Assembly: GCF_900142625.1 (NCBI RefSeq)
Contig: NZ_FRBN01000008.1
Location: forward strand, 1 to 64,000
DNA: 64,000 bases
Direction of reading: 5' to 3'
From: Roseovarius marisflavi
GTDB lineage: Bacteria; Pseudomonadota; Alphaproteobacteria; Rhodobacterales; Rhodobacteraceae
Made by a program: the position numbers and the translations under genes. Positions 53,796 through 62,642 of this stretch are shown here, in pieces (within the stretch, counting starts at the first letter, position 1; each line of letters starts with the position of its first letter). The notes under the pieces were generated by a model, which was not told the DNA's origin, did no database searches, and saw only the letters and a list, made by a program, of their open reading frames with translations.

Positions 53796-55315
53796 TCTTC
53801 TTCCTCCAGTTTCAGCGGCACAGGTGCAGTTTTAAGATCGTCCACGCCCAGGGGAACACTCGGTTTTGACAAACGATTGCGCACCACCCAATGAAGCCGC
53901 TCTTCGGCGCGGGTGATCGCCACATAGGCAAGGCGCTTCCAAAGTGGCTGACCGGCCTCGGACCGGCCCATGCGCGCGGCGGCATAGATATCGGGGGAAA
54001 ACACCTGAACATCGCGCCACTGGCTGCCCTGGGCCTTGTGGATGGTCACCGCCGCCCCATGCAAAAAGGTCGCCCCCATATTGGCGGCAAAGGGGATAAA
54101 GGGCTCTTCCTCGTCGGGCTTTTCGATCTTGATGATGCTGGCGGCGCTGACCTGCGGGTCTTCGGCGCCGACTACATGCAGGCGCGAAAACCCCGTGCGC
54201 CGACCTGGCCCGAGATAGACAACCTGCGCGCCCTTGATGAGACCGCGCGCCTCAAGATCGAGGCGTTTCTTGCGGTGTTTGAGGGGCAATTCGATGCCGT
54301 CGCAAATCAGCGGCTCGCCGGGCAAAAGCTCGGTCTCGGGGGCGCCATGAACGGCGCGGAATGCATTGATAAGGCGGATGCGGGTGGCATTGCGCCAGAC
54401 AAGAACCGGGCTCCGGGCCATAAGATCGACCTCGACACGCTGTGCCCATTGCACGCGTTCGTCACGCGCGGCGGCCTGTTCGATCATCCTCTCGAAATCG
54501 TAAAATTCAAGGGCCGGGTCGGCAAGCGCATGCGCCAGATCAAGGATAGGATTATCCGCATCCTGACGATGAACACGGCTCAACTCGAGGCGCGCGGGCG
54601 CAGGCAGTTTTTCAAACACCATCCCGCCCTCGGATTTCACCGGGGCAAGCTGTGCCGGATCGCCAAACAGCAAAAGCGTCGGGAAAATATCCTTGAGATC
54701 GTCAAGCTGCTTTTGGTCAAGCATGCTTGCCTCATCGACAAAGCCAATATCCAGAGGGTCTTCGCGCCGCTTCCAGCCGGTAATGAAATCCGAGCCGCGC
54801 AAGCCAGCCGCAGCAAGGGCGCCGGGAATGGATTTCTGCCCCTGATAAAACGCCAAGGCGCGGTCAAGCGCCAGATCGGTCAGCCCTTCGATCTCGGGGC
54901 GCTCGCCCTGCCCCGCCAGCCACTCGGCGATCTTTTCATATTCGGGGTGATAGACCGGGGTATAAAGAATGCGGTGAATGGTGGTGGCCGGCACCCCGCG
55001 CAGGCGCAGAACGCTGGCCGCCTTGTTGGTCGGGGCAAGAATGGCAAGGGTGCGCCGATCCGGGCGCTTGCGCCCCTCGTAATCGCCCGAAACAATATCA
55101 ACACCCGCCTCTTCGAGCGCGTGATAAAGCGCCGCGAGAAGCAGGGTCTTGCCCGATCCGGCCTTGCCCACAACGGCCATCACGGCCTGTTTTCCCTCTT
55201 GCAGCGGGGTCAGCATCGAGTCGTCAAGATCGACACCTGCGCCGCGCAGCATCTGGGAAATGCGGTCATGCGCTTCGGCCTGATCGGGAGAGTATGTAAG
55301 CGCCTGATTTGTCAT
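53792..55315 (-). CDS. RecD-like ATP-dependent helicase
   Basis: This 507-residue superfamily I helicase has Walker A VVGKAGSGKTLLLAALY, motif II region FVDEASMLD and LLFGDPAQLAPV, and a C-terminal UvrD_C_2 region with TIHKAQGSQWRDVQVFSPD and YVAITRAEERL. It lacks the long N-terminal extension of full RecD2. Such proteins act in DNA repair or in strand processing without RecBC. It lies upstream of an SDR gene and about 70 bp from luxI, which is transcribed toward it. Confidence 0.88.
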   Translation of the reverse strand: MTNQALTYSPDQAEAHDRISQMLRGAGVDLDDSMLTPLQEGKQAVMAVVGKAGSGKTLLLAALYHALEEAGVDIVSGDYEGRKRPDRRTLAILAPTNKAASVLRLRGVPATTIHRILYTPVYHPEYEKIAEWLAGQGERPEIEGLTDLALDRALAFYQGQKSIPGALAAAGLRGSDFITGWKRREDPLDIGFVDEASMLDQKQLDDLKDIFPTLLLFGDPAQLAPVKSEGGMVFEKLPAPARLELSRVHRQDADNPILDLAHALADPALEFYDFERMIEQAAARDERVQWAQRVEVDLMARSPVLVWRNATRIRLINAFRAVHGAPETELLPGEPLICDGIELPLKHRKKRLDLEARGLIKGAQVVYLGPGRRTGFSRLHVVGAEDPQVSAASIIKIEKPDEEEPFIPFAANMGATFLHGAAVTIHKAQGSQWRDVQVFSPDIYAAARMGRSEAGQPLWKRLAYVAITRAEERLHWVVRNRLSKPSVPLGVDDLKTAPVPLKLEEEE

Positions 55316-55382
55316 GGCGCGACCCTAGCGTCACGCCCCGCCCGGCACCAGCGAAAGACGCAGATTTAGGGCGCGCTTTGCC

Positions 55383-56009
55383 TCAGGCGGACAGCGCCGG
55401 CGTCGCGCCGACCGCGCGCCGGAACCAAAGCTCCGATACCTCGGGCGAGAGGCCCGCCCGCTGAGCCACTCGCAACCGCGAGTCATCGCGAAAGCTCCAG
55501 AGGCCAACGCTGATCTGATCCCGCCCTTCGCCCATTGAGCCGACAATCGTCGGGGATGCGCCAATCATCCGGTAAATCCGCACCATCCGCGCATCGAACA
55601 CGCCGACGTATTGCTTGATGCCAAAGCCGCGCATCACCTCGCCGCCCGCCAGCATGAGCGCGCCGGCCACATACGGCGCCGCGCCGCGCGCAAGGCAAAA
55701 GCGGGTGCATTCCCAAATCTCAGGGTCCGAGATCTTTTTGCCCCCGGTCAAATGGCCGAAATACTCGTTCACCATCACCCGGCCAGTCGTGGGCAAAAGC
55801 CGCATTGATCCGCCATGGCGCCCATCCGTCCCCTGCCAGATCACATAAAGAGGGTTCAACGCATCGTATTCGTCACGCTCTTCGCCCGAGGGGGTCACCG
55901 AGACATCCCAGCCAAGGCGTTCCCTGAACTGATCCGCGCGGTCGCGAAACATCGTGTCGCGCAGGCGTGGGTACTGATCCAGATCCTTCGCAAAAATATA
56001 ACGCAGCAT
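55383..56009 (-). CDS. LuxI-type acyl-homoserine-lactone synthase
   Basis: This 208-residue autoinducer synthase starts MLRYIFAKDLDQYPRLRDTM at 56009. The invariant residues fall in normal positions: R24, F28, W34 (RADQFRERLGW), D46, D49, R70 (SMRLLPTTG), E100 and R103 (WECTRF). It makes N-acyl-homoserine lactone from SAM and acyl-ACP in the cytoplasm, giving a diffusible quorum signal. No luxR is in the window. The divergent neighbour is mipZ, and the gene downstream is a RecD-like helicase. The 26-codon upstream extension of the open frame is not used. No clear lux box was recognised in the 56010-56214 spacer. Confidence 0.93.
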   Translation of the reverse strand: MLRYIFAKDLDQYPRLRDTMFRDRADQFRERLGWDVSVTPSGEERDEYDALNPLYVIWQGTDGRHGGSMRLLPTTGRVMVNEYFGHLTGGKKISDPEIWECTRFCLARGAAPYVAGALMLAGGEVMRGFGIKQYVGVFDARMVRIYRMIGASPTIVGSMGEGRDQISVGLWSFRDDSRLRVAQRAGLSPEVSELWFRRAVGATPALSA

Positions 56010-56167
56010 GAAAGCCCCCTCGTTTGTCTGCAATAGGGCTAGCGCGCAATTCTTAAGGGCCGATTGCCCCTGCGTGCGGTGCAACACCCTGGCTCTTAAA
56101 GGGCCTTGACCTCGCGCCGGGGCCTTCCCTATTGCAGGACCAACAGATACTGTCTGGCAAAAATACC

Positions 56168-56194
56168 GGGGGGTGCCTTTTGGGCAGCACCCCC
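56168..56194. promoter_or_regulatory. Hairpin in the mipZ leader
   Basis: GGGGGTGC (56169-56176) pairs perfectly with GCACCCCC (56187-56194) around a 10-base loop CTTTTGGGCA. It lies about 20 bp before the mipZ start and near its ribosome site AGGGGAAG, and could tune translation or be a dispersed intergenic palindrome. The preceding CAAAAATACC resembles intergenic repeat text at 26271 and 33894. Confidence 0.45.
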
Positions 56195-56214
56195 GACATC
56201 AGGGGAAGCGGCAC

Positions 56215-57024
56215 ATGGCGCATATTATTGTCGTCGGAAACGAAAAAGGCGGCGCGGGCAAATCAACGGTGTCGATGCATGTGGCATCCGCGCTTGCGCG
56301 CATGGGCCACAAGGTCAGTGCGCTTGATCTTGACCTGCGCCAAAAGACCTTTGGCCGCTATTCCGAGAACCGCGCCAAGTTTATCGAAAAATCCGGGCTC
56401 GACCTGCCGAGCCCGCGCTATCACGACCTGCCCGAGGTGGATCAGGATCAGCTCAAGCCCGGCGAAAACGTCTATGATCGCCGCCTTTCGGCCGCCGTGG
56501 CCGAGCTTGAAACCGACAGCGATTTCATCATCATCGACTGCCCCGGTTCGCATACCCGGCTAAGCCAGGTCGCCCATAGCCTTGCCGACACCCTGATCAC
56601 ACCGCTCAACGACAGCTTTATTGATTTCGACCTGCTGGCCCATATCGACAGCGACGGCAAGAAAATCCTCGGCCCTTCGGTTTATTCCGAAATGGTCTGG
56701 AATGCCCGGCAATTGCGCGCGCAGGCGGGGCTCAAGGCCATCGACTGGATCGTGGTGCGCAATCGCATGGGCGCGCAACAGATGGTGAACAAGAAAAAGA
56801 TGGGCGAGGCGATTGATAATCTGGCCAAGCGCATCGGCTTTCGCGTGGCGCCGGGCTTCAACGAGCGGGTCATCTTCCGCGAGCTGTTTCCGCGCGGCCT
56901 TACCCTGCTTGACCTCAAGGATATCGGGGTAAAGGGGCTTAACATCTCGAACATCGCCGCGCGCCAGGAATTGCGCGACCTGATCAAGGCGCTGAAGCTG
57001 CCGGGGGTCGAGGTCACGTTCTGA
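56215..57024 (+). CDS. mipZ: Division-plane positioning ATPase MipZ
   Basis: This 269-residue ParA-superfamily ATPase starts MAHIIVVGNEKGGAGKSTVS, with the deviant Walker A (KGGAGKST). DLDLRQKTFGRYSENR and FIIIDCPGSHTRLSQVAHSL are the MipZ-type switch regions. MipZ forms gradients from the chromosome origin via ParB and inhibits FtsZ, placing division at mid-cell. The start has AGGGGAAG upstream. It is divergent from luxI by about 205 bp, so regulation could be shared. Confidence 0.93.
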   Translation: MAHIIVVGNEKGGAGKSTVSMHVASALARMGHKVSALDLDLRQKTFGRYSENRAKFIEKSGLDLPSPRYHDLPEVDQDQLKPGENVYDRRLSAAVAELETDSDFIIIDCPGSHTRLSQVAHSLADTLITPLNDSFIDFDLLAHIDSDGKKILGPSVYSEMVWNARQLRAQAGLKAIDWIVVRNRMGAQQMVNKKKMGEAIDNLAKRIGFRVAPGFNERVIFRELFPRGLTLLDLKDIGVKGLNISNIAARQELRDLIKALKLPGVEVTF

Positions 57025-57034
57025 TCGACCCGGC

Positions 57035-57922
57035 CTAGATGCGCGGCTGAACTGCGAGTCTTGCGCGTTTGCGAGAGCGCAGAAGGATCAGATTCGACAC
57101 GAACAGCACGCCGATCACCACCACCCCGCCGGTGATCGCCCAGGGGCCGGGGTCTTCGCCCACTACCCACCAGACCAAAAGCGGCGCAAGCACCGATTCC
57201 AGCAGGATCAGAAGCGCCACCTCGGCCGAGCTTATGTAACGCGGGCCGAGGGTCAAAAGACAGGTCGAGACGCTGATGAACGCGCCATGCGCCAATATCA
57301 GGGGCCATTGGTTTGCAAACACCGGCCCCGGCGTGGCCATCGGCCACATCACAAGCGACGCGCCCAGAAAGGCCAGCGGAATGGCCGGGATCATCGAGGT
57401 GGCGCGCACCTGTCGCGCGGCGGTCATCGCGGCGGCAAAGCTCGCCGAGACTGCCAGCGCCACCAGATCCCCCTGCCAGCTCGCGCCCTTGGTCTCGCCC
57501 GATCCCCAGGCGATGATGCCAAGGCCCACAAAGACCCCCATCATCGTGAACACCATCCGTCGGCTGATCGGCTCGCCCAGGAACACCCGGCTGAACACGG
57601 CGGCGAAAACCGGCATCGAAGCGATGATGAAGACCACATTGGCAACGCTGGTCCAGCTCACCGCAAGCACAAACCCGGGCGCGGTGGCCGCGATAAGAAC
57701 GGTATAGATCAGCCCCGGAACGCCGGTGCGTGCAACACTCGCAAAGCCGCGCGTGCCCTCAAGCGCCAGAACCCCGATCAGGATCACCGTGCCCGCCGTC
57801 ACCCCGCGCCAGAAAGAGATCGTCGGCGCATCCGCCGCGATCAACCGCACGAAAAGCGAATCCGGCACGACGAAAAGAACGCCAAGCGCGGTGATCAAGA
57901 GGCCTTTGAGATGCTCATTCAT
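57035..57922 (-). CDS. DMT/EamA family transporter
   Basis: This 295-residue protein has ten hydrophobic segments in two EamA repeats. The start (MNEHLKGLLITALGVLFVVP) is the ATG at 57922. SISFWRG-like APTISFWRGVTAGTVILIG and the second repeat's SAEVALLILLESVLAPLLVW are typical. It exports metabolites by an unknown specificity. It is convergent to mipZ and divergent from the aldolase gene. Confidence 0.85.
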   Translation of the reverse strand: MNEHLKGLLITALGVLFVVPDSLFVRLIAADAPTISFWRGVTAGTVILIGVLALEGTRGFASVARTGVPGLIYTVLIAATAPGFVLAVSWTSVANVVFIIASMPVFAAVFSRVFLGEPISRRMVFTMMGVFVGLGIIAWGSGETKGASWQGDLVALAVSASFAAAMTAARQVRATSMIPAIPLAFLGASLVMWPMATPGPVFANQWPLILAHGAFISVSTCLLTLGPRYISSAEVALLILLESVLAPLLVWWVVGEDPGPWAITGGVVVIGVLFVSNLILLRSRKRARLAVQPRI

Positions 57923-58029
57923 GGCCCAATGAGTGGCGGCAATTTCTGCCAAAGTAAACCCTGCCGCCCCCTCGCCAAGCCGGGGCAACCCGGTTTATGC
58001 TGGCGAGGCCTCAGCAAAGGAGCCGCCCC

Positions 58030-58803
58030 ATGCCCGCCCCCAAAAATCCCTTCAAGGCCGACCTCGCAAACGGCGAGATGCTCTATGGATGTTGGGCGGG
58101 CTTTGGCGATCCTTACGCGACCGAGGTGCTGGCCACTGCCGGGTTCGACTGGCTTGTGATCGACGGCGAGCATGCGCCGAACGATCTGCGCAGCATCAGC
58201 GCTCAGCTCGCCGTGCTGTCGGGCAAGCACAGCCACCCTGTTGTGCGCCTGCCGATGGGCGAGGATTGGGCGATCAAACAGGTGCTTGATGCGGGCGCGC
58301 AGACCCTGCTGATCCCGATGGTCGAAAGCGCCGATCAGGCCCGCGCCCTGGTGCGCGCCATGCGCTATCCACCGGAGGGCATTCGTGGCTCTGGCGCGGC
58401 GCTTGCCCGGGCCTCGCATTTCTCGACAATTCCCGATTACATCGCCACCGCCAACGCGCAGATGTGCCTTTTGGTGCAGGTCGAAACCGTTGACGGCATC
58501 GCCGCTCTGGACGAGATTCTAGAGGTCGAAGGCGTTGACGGCGTCTTTATCGGCCCCTCCGACCTTGCCGCCGACATGGGCCATTTGGGCGACAGCAGCG
58601 CGCCGCCGGTGGCGCGCATCATCAAGGACGCACTCAGCCGGATTGCGGCCTCGGACAAGGCTGCTGGTATCCTTGCGCTCGATCATGCCACGGCACAGAA
58701 ATATGCCGGTTGCGGCGCACAGTTTCTGGCGGTCGGGATCGACGTCGTGATGCTTGCGCAAACTGCGCGCGCAACAATGGCGAAATGGCGCGATGATGGC
58801 TGA
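58030..58803 (+). CDS. HpcH/HpaI family aldolase
   Basis: This 257-residue class II aldolase starts MPAPKNPFKADLANGEMLYG. It has LVIDGEHAPNDLRSI, the metal acids in LLVQVETVDGIAAL and GVFIGPSDLAADMG. It resembles 4-hydroxy-2-oxoheptanedioate aldolase (HpaI) and 2-keto-3-deoxy acid aldolases that split hydroxy-oxo acids to pyruvate plus an aldehyde. It overlaps the glucokinase gene by 8 bp and is probably co-transcribed with it, which suggests sugar-acid metabolism. The exact substrate is unknown. Confidence 0.88.
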   Translation: MPAPKNPFKADLANGEMLYGCWAGFGDPYATEVLATAGFDWLVIDGEHAPNDLRSISAQLAVLSGKHSHPVVRLPMGEDWAIKQVLDAGAQTLLIPMVESADQARALVRAMRYPPEGIRGSGAALARASHFSTIPDYIATANAQMCLLVQVETVDGIAALDEILEVEGVDGVFIGPSDLAADMGHLGDSSAPPVARIIKDALSRIAASDKAAGILALDHATAQKYAGCGAQFLAVGIDVVMLAQTARATMAKWRDDG

Positions 58804-59665
58804 CCTCTGGCTTTTGGCCGATGTCGGCGGCACCACCACCCGTGTCGGCCTTGCGCGCGACGGGCGGCTTGACCGGGACAGCACGGACAGCTTTCGCAAT
58901 GCCGATTTTTCGGGGCTCTGCGATATCCTTGATCACTACCTGAACCGCCACCCGACCCCGCCAAGCGCACTCTGTGCCGGGGTTGCGGGGCCGGTGCGGC
59001 GCGGCACGGCGCAGCTGACCAATCTTGACTGGTTCATCGACAGCGCCGAGCTGGTAAACGTGACCGGCGCGCGGGATATTCACCTGATCAACGATCTGGC
59101 GGCGCAGGGTTATGCGCTGGATGATCTGGACCCGGCAGATATCACGCCGCTGATCGACGGGACCACGCCGCCACCAGATAGCGCGCGCATGGTCATGGGT
59201 CTTGGCACCGGCAGCAATATCGCCGTGGTGCATCGCACGCCCCAAGGCCTGCTCATACCCCCCGCCGAGGCCGGTCACAGCAGCCTTCCGCAGTGTGACG
59301 GCGCCATCGGCGCCCTGATCGCCGGGCTTGCAGGCAAGGACGCACACCGCCCCGTTGAGGCGCTGCTTTCCGGGCCGGGCCTTACCCGCCTGCATGCCCA
59401 TTTTAGCGGTGACACCCTCACCCCGAAAGAGATCATCGCGGCGCATCGGGCAGGCGATGCCGGGGCCTGCGCCAGCCTCACGGCCTTTGCGCGGCTGTTG
59501 GGAACGGTGCTTGGCGATCTGGCGCTCAGTCACCTGCCGATGGGTGGGATTTACCTGATCGGCGGCAGCGCAAAAGCTAGGACATCTTCGCCATTGGCCC
59601 ACTTCCACAGCGGTCCCGGCTCTGCCATAATGCCCCCAACCAACAAAAAAAGAGCAGCGGCATGA
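58796..59665 (+). pseudogene. Glucokinase with a deleted C-terminus
   Basis: The first about 262 residues are clear hexokinase-like glucokinase: MADLWLLADVGGTTTRVGLA, LINDLAAQGYAL, MGLGTGSNIAVVHR and EAGHSSLP, then GGIYLIGG. The family normally continues with a C-terminal helix and an FxAFMxxxP-type end (about 50 more residues, total near 320). After GGIYLIGG the sequence instead reads SAKARTSSPLAHFHSGPG and stops, with no family resemblance. The tail was therefore exchanged, very likely by a deletion ending close to parE. The truncated protein would lack part of the glucose/ATP lobe and is likely impaired. It could still be expressed, since the frame is intact. Confidence 0.65.
59551..59628 (-). 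pseudogene. N-terminal remnant of a gene once divergent to parE
   Basis: On the minus strand an ATG at 59628, preceded by GGGGGC, begins MAEPGPLWKWANGEDVLAFA and then enters antisense glucokinase sequence. The first about 19 codons may be the start of a deleted gene. The peptide has no family I can name. This supports a deletion that joined glk to parE, but it is a short ORF. Confidence 0.3.
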
Positions 59666-61617
59666 ACGATCTTCTCTCCTCCGCCACCACATCCGATTAT
59701 GATGCCTCCTCGATCCAGGTACTCGAGGATATGGAGCATGTGCGCCTGCGCCCCGGCATGTATATCGGCGGCAAGGATGATCGCGCGCTGCATCATATGG
59801 TGGCCGAAATCATCGACAACTCGATGGATGAGGCGGTCGCCGGCCATGCCACCTGGATCGAGGTCGAACTGCATGAAAACGGCCATGTCACCGTGCGCGA
59901 TAATGGCCGCGGCATTCCGATTGATCCGCATCCCAAGGACCCCAGCAAGACCGCGCTTGAGATCATCTTTTGCACTCTGAACGCGGGTGGCAAGTTTTCC
60001 GGCGACAGCTATGAAACCTCGGGCGGTCTGCACGGGGTTGGCTCTTCGGTGGTGAATGCCCTGTCGGATCATCTTCGGGTCGAGGTGGCGCGCAATCGCG
60101 AGCTTTACATGATGGAGTTTTCGCGCGGCATCCCGCAGGCGCCTCTGGCCAAGATCGGCGCGGCACCAAACCGGCGCGGCACCTCTGTGACGTTCCACCC
60201 GGACCCGGAAATCTTTGGCTCTCTCAAGCTCAAACCGGCGCGGCTTTTCAAGATGTCGCGGTCCAAGGCCTATCTGTTTTCCGGTGTCGAAATTCGCTGG
60301 AAATCGGCGATTGCCGATGGCGAGACCCCGCAAGAGGCGGTGTTCAAGTTTCCCGGCGGGCTTGCCGATTACCTTGGCGAAACCCTGAACGGGGCCACCA
60401 CCTATGCCGAGCGCCCCTTTGCCGGCACGGTTGATTTCAAGGACAAGTACAACGTCCCCGGCAAGGTCGAATGGGCGATCAACTGGACCCCCTCGCGCGA
60501 TGGCTTCATTCAGTCCTACTGTAACACCGTGCCCACCCCCGAGGGTGGCACCCACGAGGCCGGGTTCTGGGCGGCGATCCTCAAGGGCATCAAGGCCTAT
60601 GGCGAACTGGCCAACAACCGCAAGGCGGCGCAGATCACCCGCGAAGACCTTGCCACCGGGGGCTGTGCGCTTGTGTCGTGTTTTATCCGCGAGCCGGAAT
60701 TTGTCGGCCAGACCAAGGACCGGCTTGCCACCACCGACGCCGCCCGCATGGTCGAGGGCGCGGTGCGCGATCACTTTGACAACTGGCTTGCGGCCGATAC
60801 CAAATCGGCGGGGGCGATCCTTGATTTTCTGGTGCTGCGCGCCGAAGAACGGCTTCGTCGCCGTCAGGAAAAAGAAACCCAACGCAAGACCGCCACCAAA
60901 AAGCTGCGGCTGCCGGGCAAGCTCACTGATTGCTCGTCCAACACCCGCGACGGCACCGAATTGTTCATCGTCGAGGGCGATAGCGCGGGCGGCTCTGCCA
61001 AGATGGCGCGCAACCGGGTCAATCAGGCGCTTCTGCCGCTCAGGGGCAAGATCCTCAACGTGCTTGGCGCGGCCAGTTCCAAGCTTGGCACCAATGCCGA
61101 GATTTCCGACCTGACACAGGCGCTTGGCGTCGGTCTTGGCAGCAAGTTCAACCTTGACGATTTGCGCTATGACAAGATCATCATCATGACCGACGCCGAC
61201 GTCGACGGCGCCCATATCGCGGCGCTTTTGATGACGTTTTTCTTTACCCAGATGCGCCCAATGATCGACGCGGGCCACCTCTATCTTGCCTGCCCGCCGC
61301 TGTTCCGGCTGACGCAGGGGGCCAAGCGGGTCTATTGCATTGACGAGGCAGAGCGCGACGAGTGGCTGGAAAAGGGCCTTGGCGGCAAGGGCAAGATCGA
61401 CGTCAGCCGGTTCAAGGGTCTGGGCGAGATGGACGCGAAGGACCTCAAGGAAACCACGATGGACCCGAGGTCACGCAAGCTTATCCGGGTGACGATAGAC
61501 GAGGACGAACCGGGCGAAACCGGCGACCTTGTCGAGCGTCTGATGGGGAAAAAGCCGGAATTGCGGTTCCAGTATATCCAGGAAAATGCACGGTTTGTGG
61601 TGGAGCTGGATGTATGA
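59662..61617 (+). CDS. parE: DNA topoisomerase IV subunit B
   Basis: This 651-residue protein has GHKL ATPase motifs (AEIIDNSMDEAVAGHA, VRDNGRGIPIDPHP, SGGLHGVGSSVVNALS) and a TOPRIM domain with LFIVEGDSAGGSAKMARNRV and DADVDGAHIAALLMTFFF. The AGGSAKMARNR text and the shorter length compared with GyrB identify ParE. With ParC it decatenates daughter chromosomes. The start at 59662 overlaps the glucokinase stop (ATGA), and the stop overlaps an AT-rich ORF (ATGA). The end ENARFVVELDV is the normal terminus, so parE is complete. Confidence 0.94.
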   Translation: MNDLLSSATTSDYDASSIQVLEDMEHVRLRPGMYIGGKDDRALHHMVAEIIDNSMDEAVAGHATWIEVELHENGHVTVRDNGRGIPIDPHPKDPSKTALEIIFCTLNAGGKFSGDSYETSGGLHGVGSSVVNALSDHLRVEVARNRELYMMEFSRGIPQAPLAKIGAAPNRRGTSVTFHPDPEIFGSLKLKPARLFKMSRSKAYLFSGVEIRWKSAIADGETPQEAVFKFPGGLADYLGETLNGATTYAERPFAGTVDFKDKYNVPGKVEWAINWTPSRDGFIQSYCNTVPTPEGGTHEAGFWAAILKGIKAYGELANNRKAAQITREDLATGGCALVSCFIREPEFVGQTKDRLATTDAARMVEGAVRDHFDNWLAADTKSAGAILDFLVLRAEERLRRRQEKETQRKTATKKLRLPGKLTDCSSNTRDGTELFIVEGDSAGGSAKMARNRVNQALLPLRGKILNVLGAASSKLGTNAEISDLTQALGVGLGSKFNLDDLRYDKIIIMTDADVDGAHIAALLMTFFFTQMRPMIDAGHLYLACPPLFRLTQGAKRVYCIDEAERDEWLEKGLGGKGKIDVSRFKGLGEMDAKDLKETTMDPRSRKLIRVTIDEDEPGETGDLVERLMGKKPELRFQYIQENARFVVELDV

Positions 61618-62231
61618 TTCAGAAAGTCGATACATTCGAATATTTTCGAATAAGTAATGTTAAAATTGAAATTGATCGACTTGTTAGTATTCTCGATTCA
61701 ACAGGAGAAACGTCAATCACATTGGAATGTGGCGACACAATTTATGAATCCCTTGAAGAGATAAAGTTTAACAAATCCGCAATTGTTATTCCGTTTAGGG
61801 TTGAATGCGACGGAACAACCATCAGCTTTGATCCTTTCGAGGTTTCTATTTCCGGCAAATCGAGCTCATCACATCGACAGAAAGCGTTATCAAAGGAATT
61901 GGAGGCCTACGTTCCGCTGCTATCTAAACGTCCAGTAATTACCTTGTTGGTGGGTATGTTCTTCATCCCATTTGGGCTTCTGTGGCTCTTTGATTATTTT
62001 GATTTTGAAAGCTCAACAAAATTCTTTGGAGCTAATTTAACGGACATTGCGCAAGTTTGTTTAAATCTCCTGTCAGCCGTTGCTGTGTCAATGCTTTATA
62101 TGTTTCACTGGACTAGGGTAAAACTTTATAGCTCAACGAATGGTTTCTGGGGACGCCATAAAGAGCAGATTGCGGTGGGTGTCATAGTTGCGCTAGTTAC
62201 AGCAGCGTTTTCCTATTTCGTTGGTCTTTGA
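61614..62231 (+). CDS. AT-rich membrane protein, probably acquired
   Basis: This 205-residue protein starts at the ATG overlapping the parE stop (ATGA). Its codons are AT-rich (TTT, AAA, ATT) unlike the GC-rich genes around it, indicating horizontal gain. The N-terminal 100 residues look soluble and beta-rich (STGETSITLECGDTIYESLE). Two membrane spans follow: PVITLLVGMFFIPFGLLWLF and AQVCLNLLSAVAVSMLYMFH. A third hydrophobic stretch (VGVIVALVTAAFSYFVGL) closes the chain. No family is recognised. Being coupled to parE is odd for a foreign gene and may mark an insertion point. Confidence 0.6.
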   Translation: MIQKVDTFEYFRISNVKIEIDRLVSILDSTGETSITLECGDTIYESLEEIKFNKSAIVIPFRVECDGTTISFDPFEVSISGKSSSSHRQKALSKELEAYVPLLSKRPVITLLVGMFFIPFGLLWLFDYFDFESSTKFFGANLTDIAQVCLNLLSAVAVSMLYMFHWTRVKLYSSTNGFWGRHKEQIAVGVIVALVTAAFSYFVGL

Positions 62232-62642
62232 TTTCCGCTCTGGCATTATCACACCCAACTCGCTTCACCTGCAATACCCCGCGCGAATAGCACCGGAGGT
62301 GCCGCGCGATCGCCGGGCCGCCCGGACGGCCTGGCGATATTGAGGGCTTGCGCTCCGTCGAGAGGGCTCACAGGTTTTGCAGGGATAAAGCGGCATTCAC
62401 TGTCGTTGCATCGCCAGACCGCGGCCCTCTGGTGCGCGTGGCGTGGGGCATCCGCCTTGTGGAATAGGCTGTCACAAAACCCTCATCAAAGGCGGGTAGT
62501 CCCTGCGCGAGGCTCTGCGGGTGCGCACATAAACGAACATTGTCGCGCGCACGCCGAACATTAAATTTGACCAATCGGAAAATAAACCGCAAGCTATGCC
62601 GAAATACGAAAACCGGAATCAATCTGACCAAAAGGGGATGTC
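62232..62642. other. Intergenic region with a palindrome, upstream of the polyamine-type receptor gene
   Basis: No supported gene is present; small ORFs on both strands are motif-free. Besides the 30-bp palindrome (separate entry), the last 80 bp are AT-rich (TTAAATTTGACCAATCGG, GAAAATAAACCGC) and probably hold the promoter of the 62643 gene. The gene itself is preceded by AAGGGG. Confidence 0.5.
62309..62338. repeat. 30-bp near-perfect palindrome (REP-like)
   Basis: ATCGCCGGGCCG (62309-62320) pairs with CGGCCTGGCGAT (62327-62338) as a 12-bp stem (one G-T pair) with a 6-base loop. It is GC-rich, has no T tract and lies between genes, like dispersed REP elements; a weak role in mRNA stability is possible. 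Confidence 0.6.

Noticed and set aside
56010..56214. lux box upstream of luxI
   Set aside because: Only weak partial dyads such as CTTAAAGGGCC were seen; none fits a 20-bp lux box.
59551..61278. 575-codon ORF on the minus strand opposite parE
   Set aside because: It mirrors parE codons and has no motif of its own; parE is clearly the real gene. Only its last about 25 codons, outside parE, are listed as a possible remnant.
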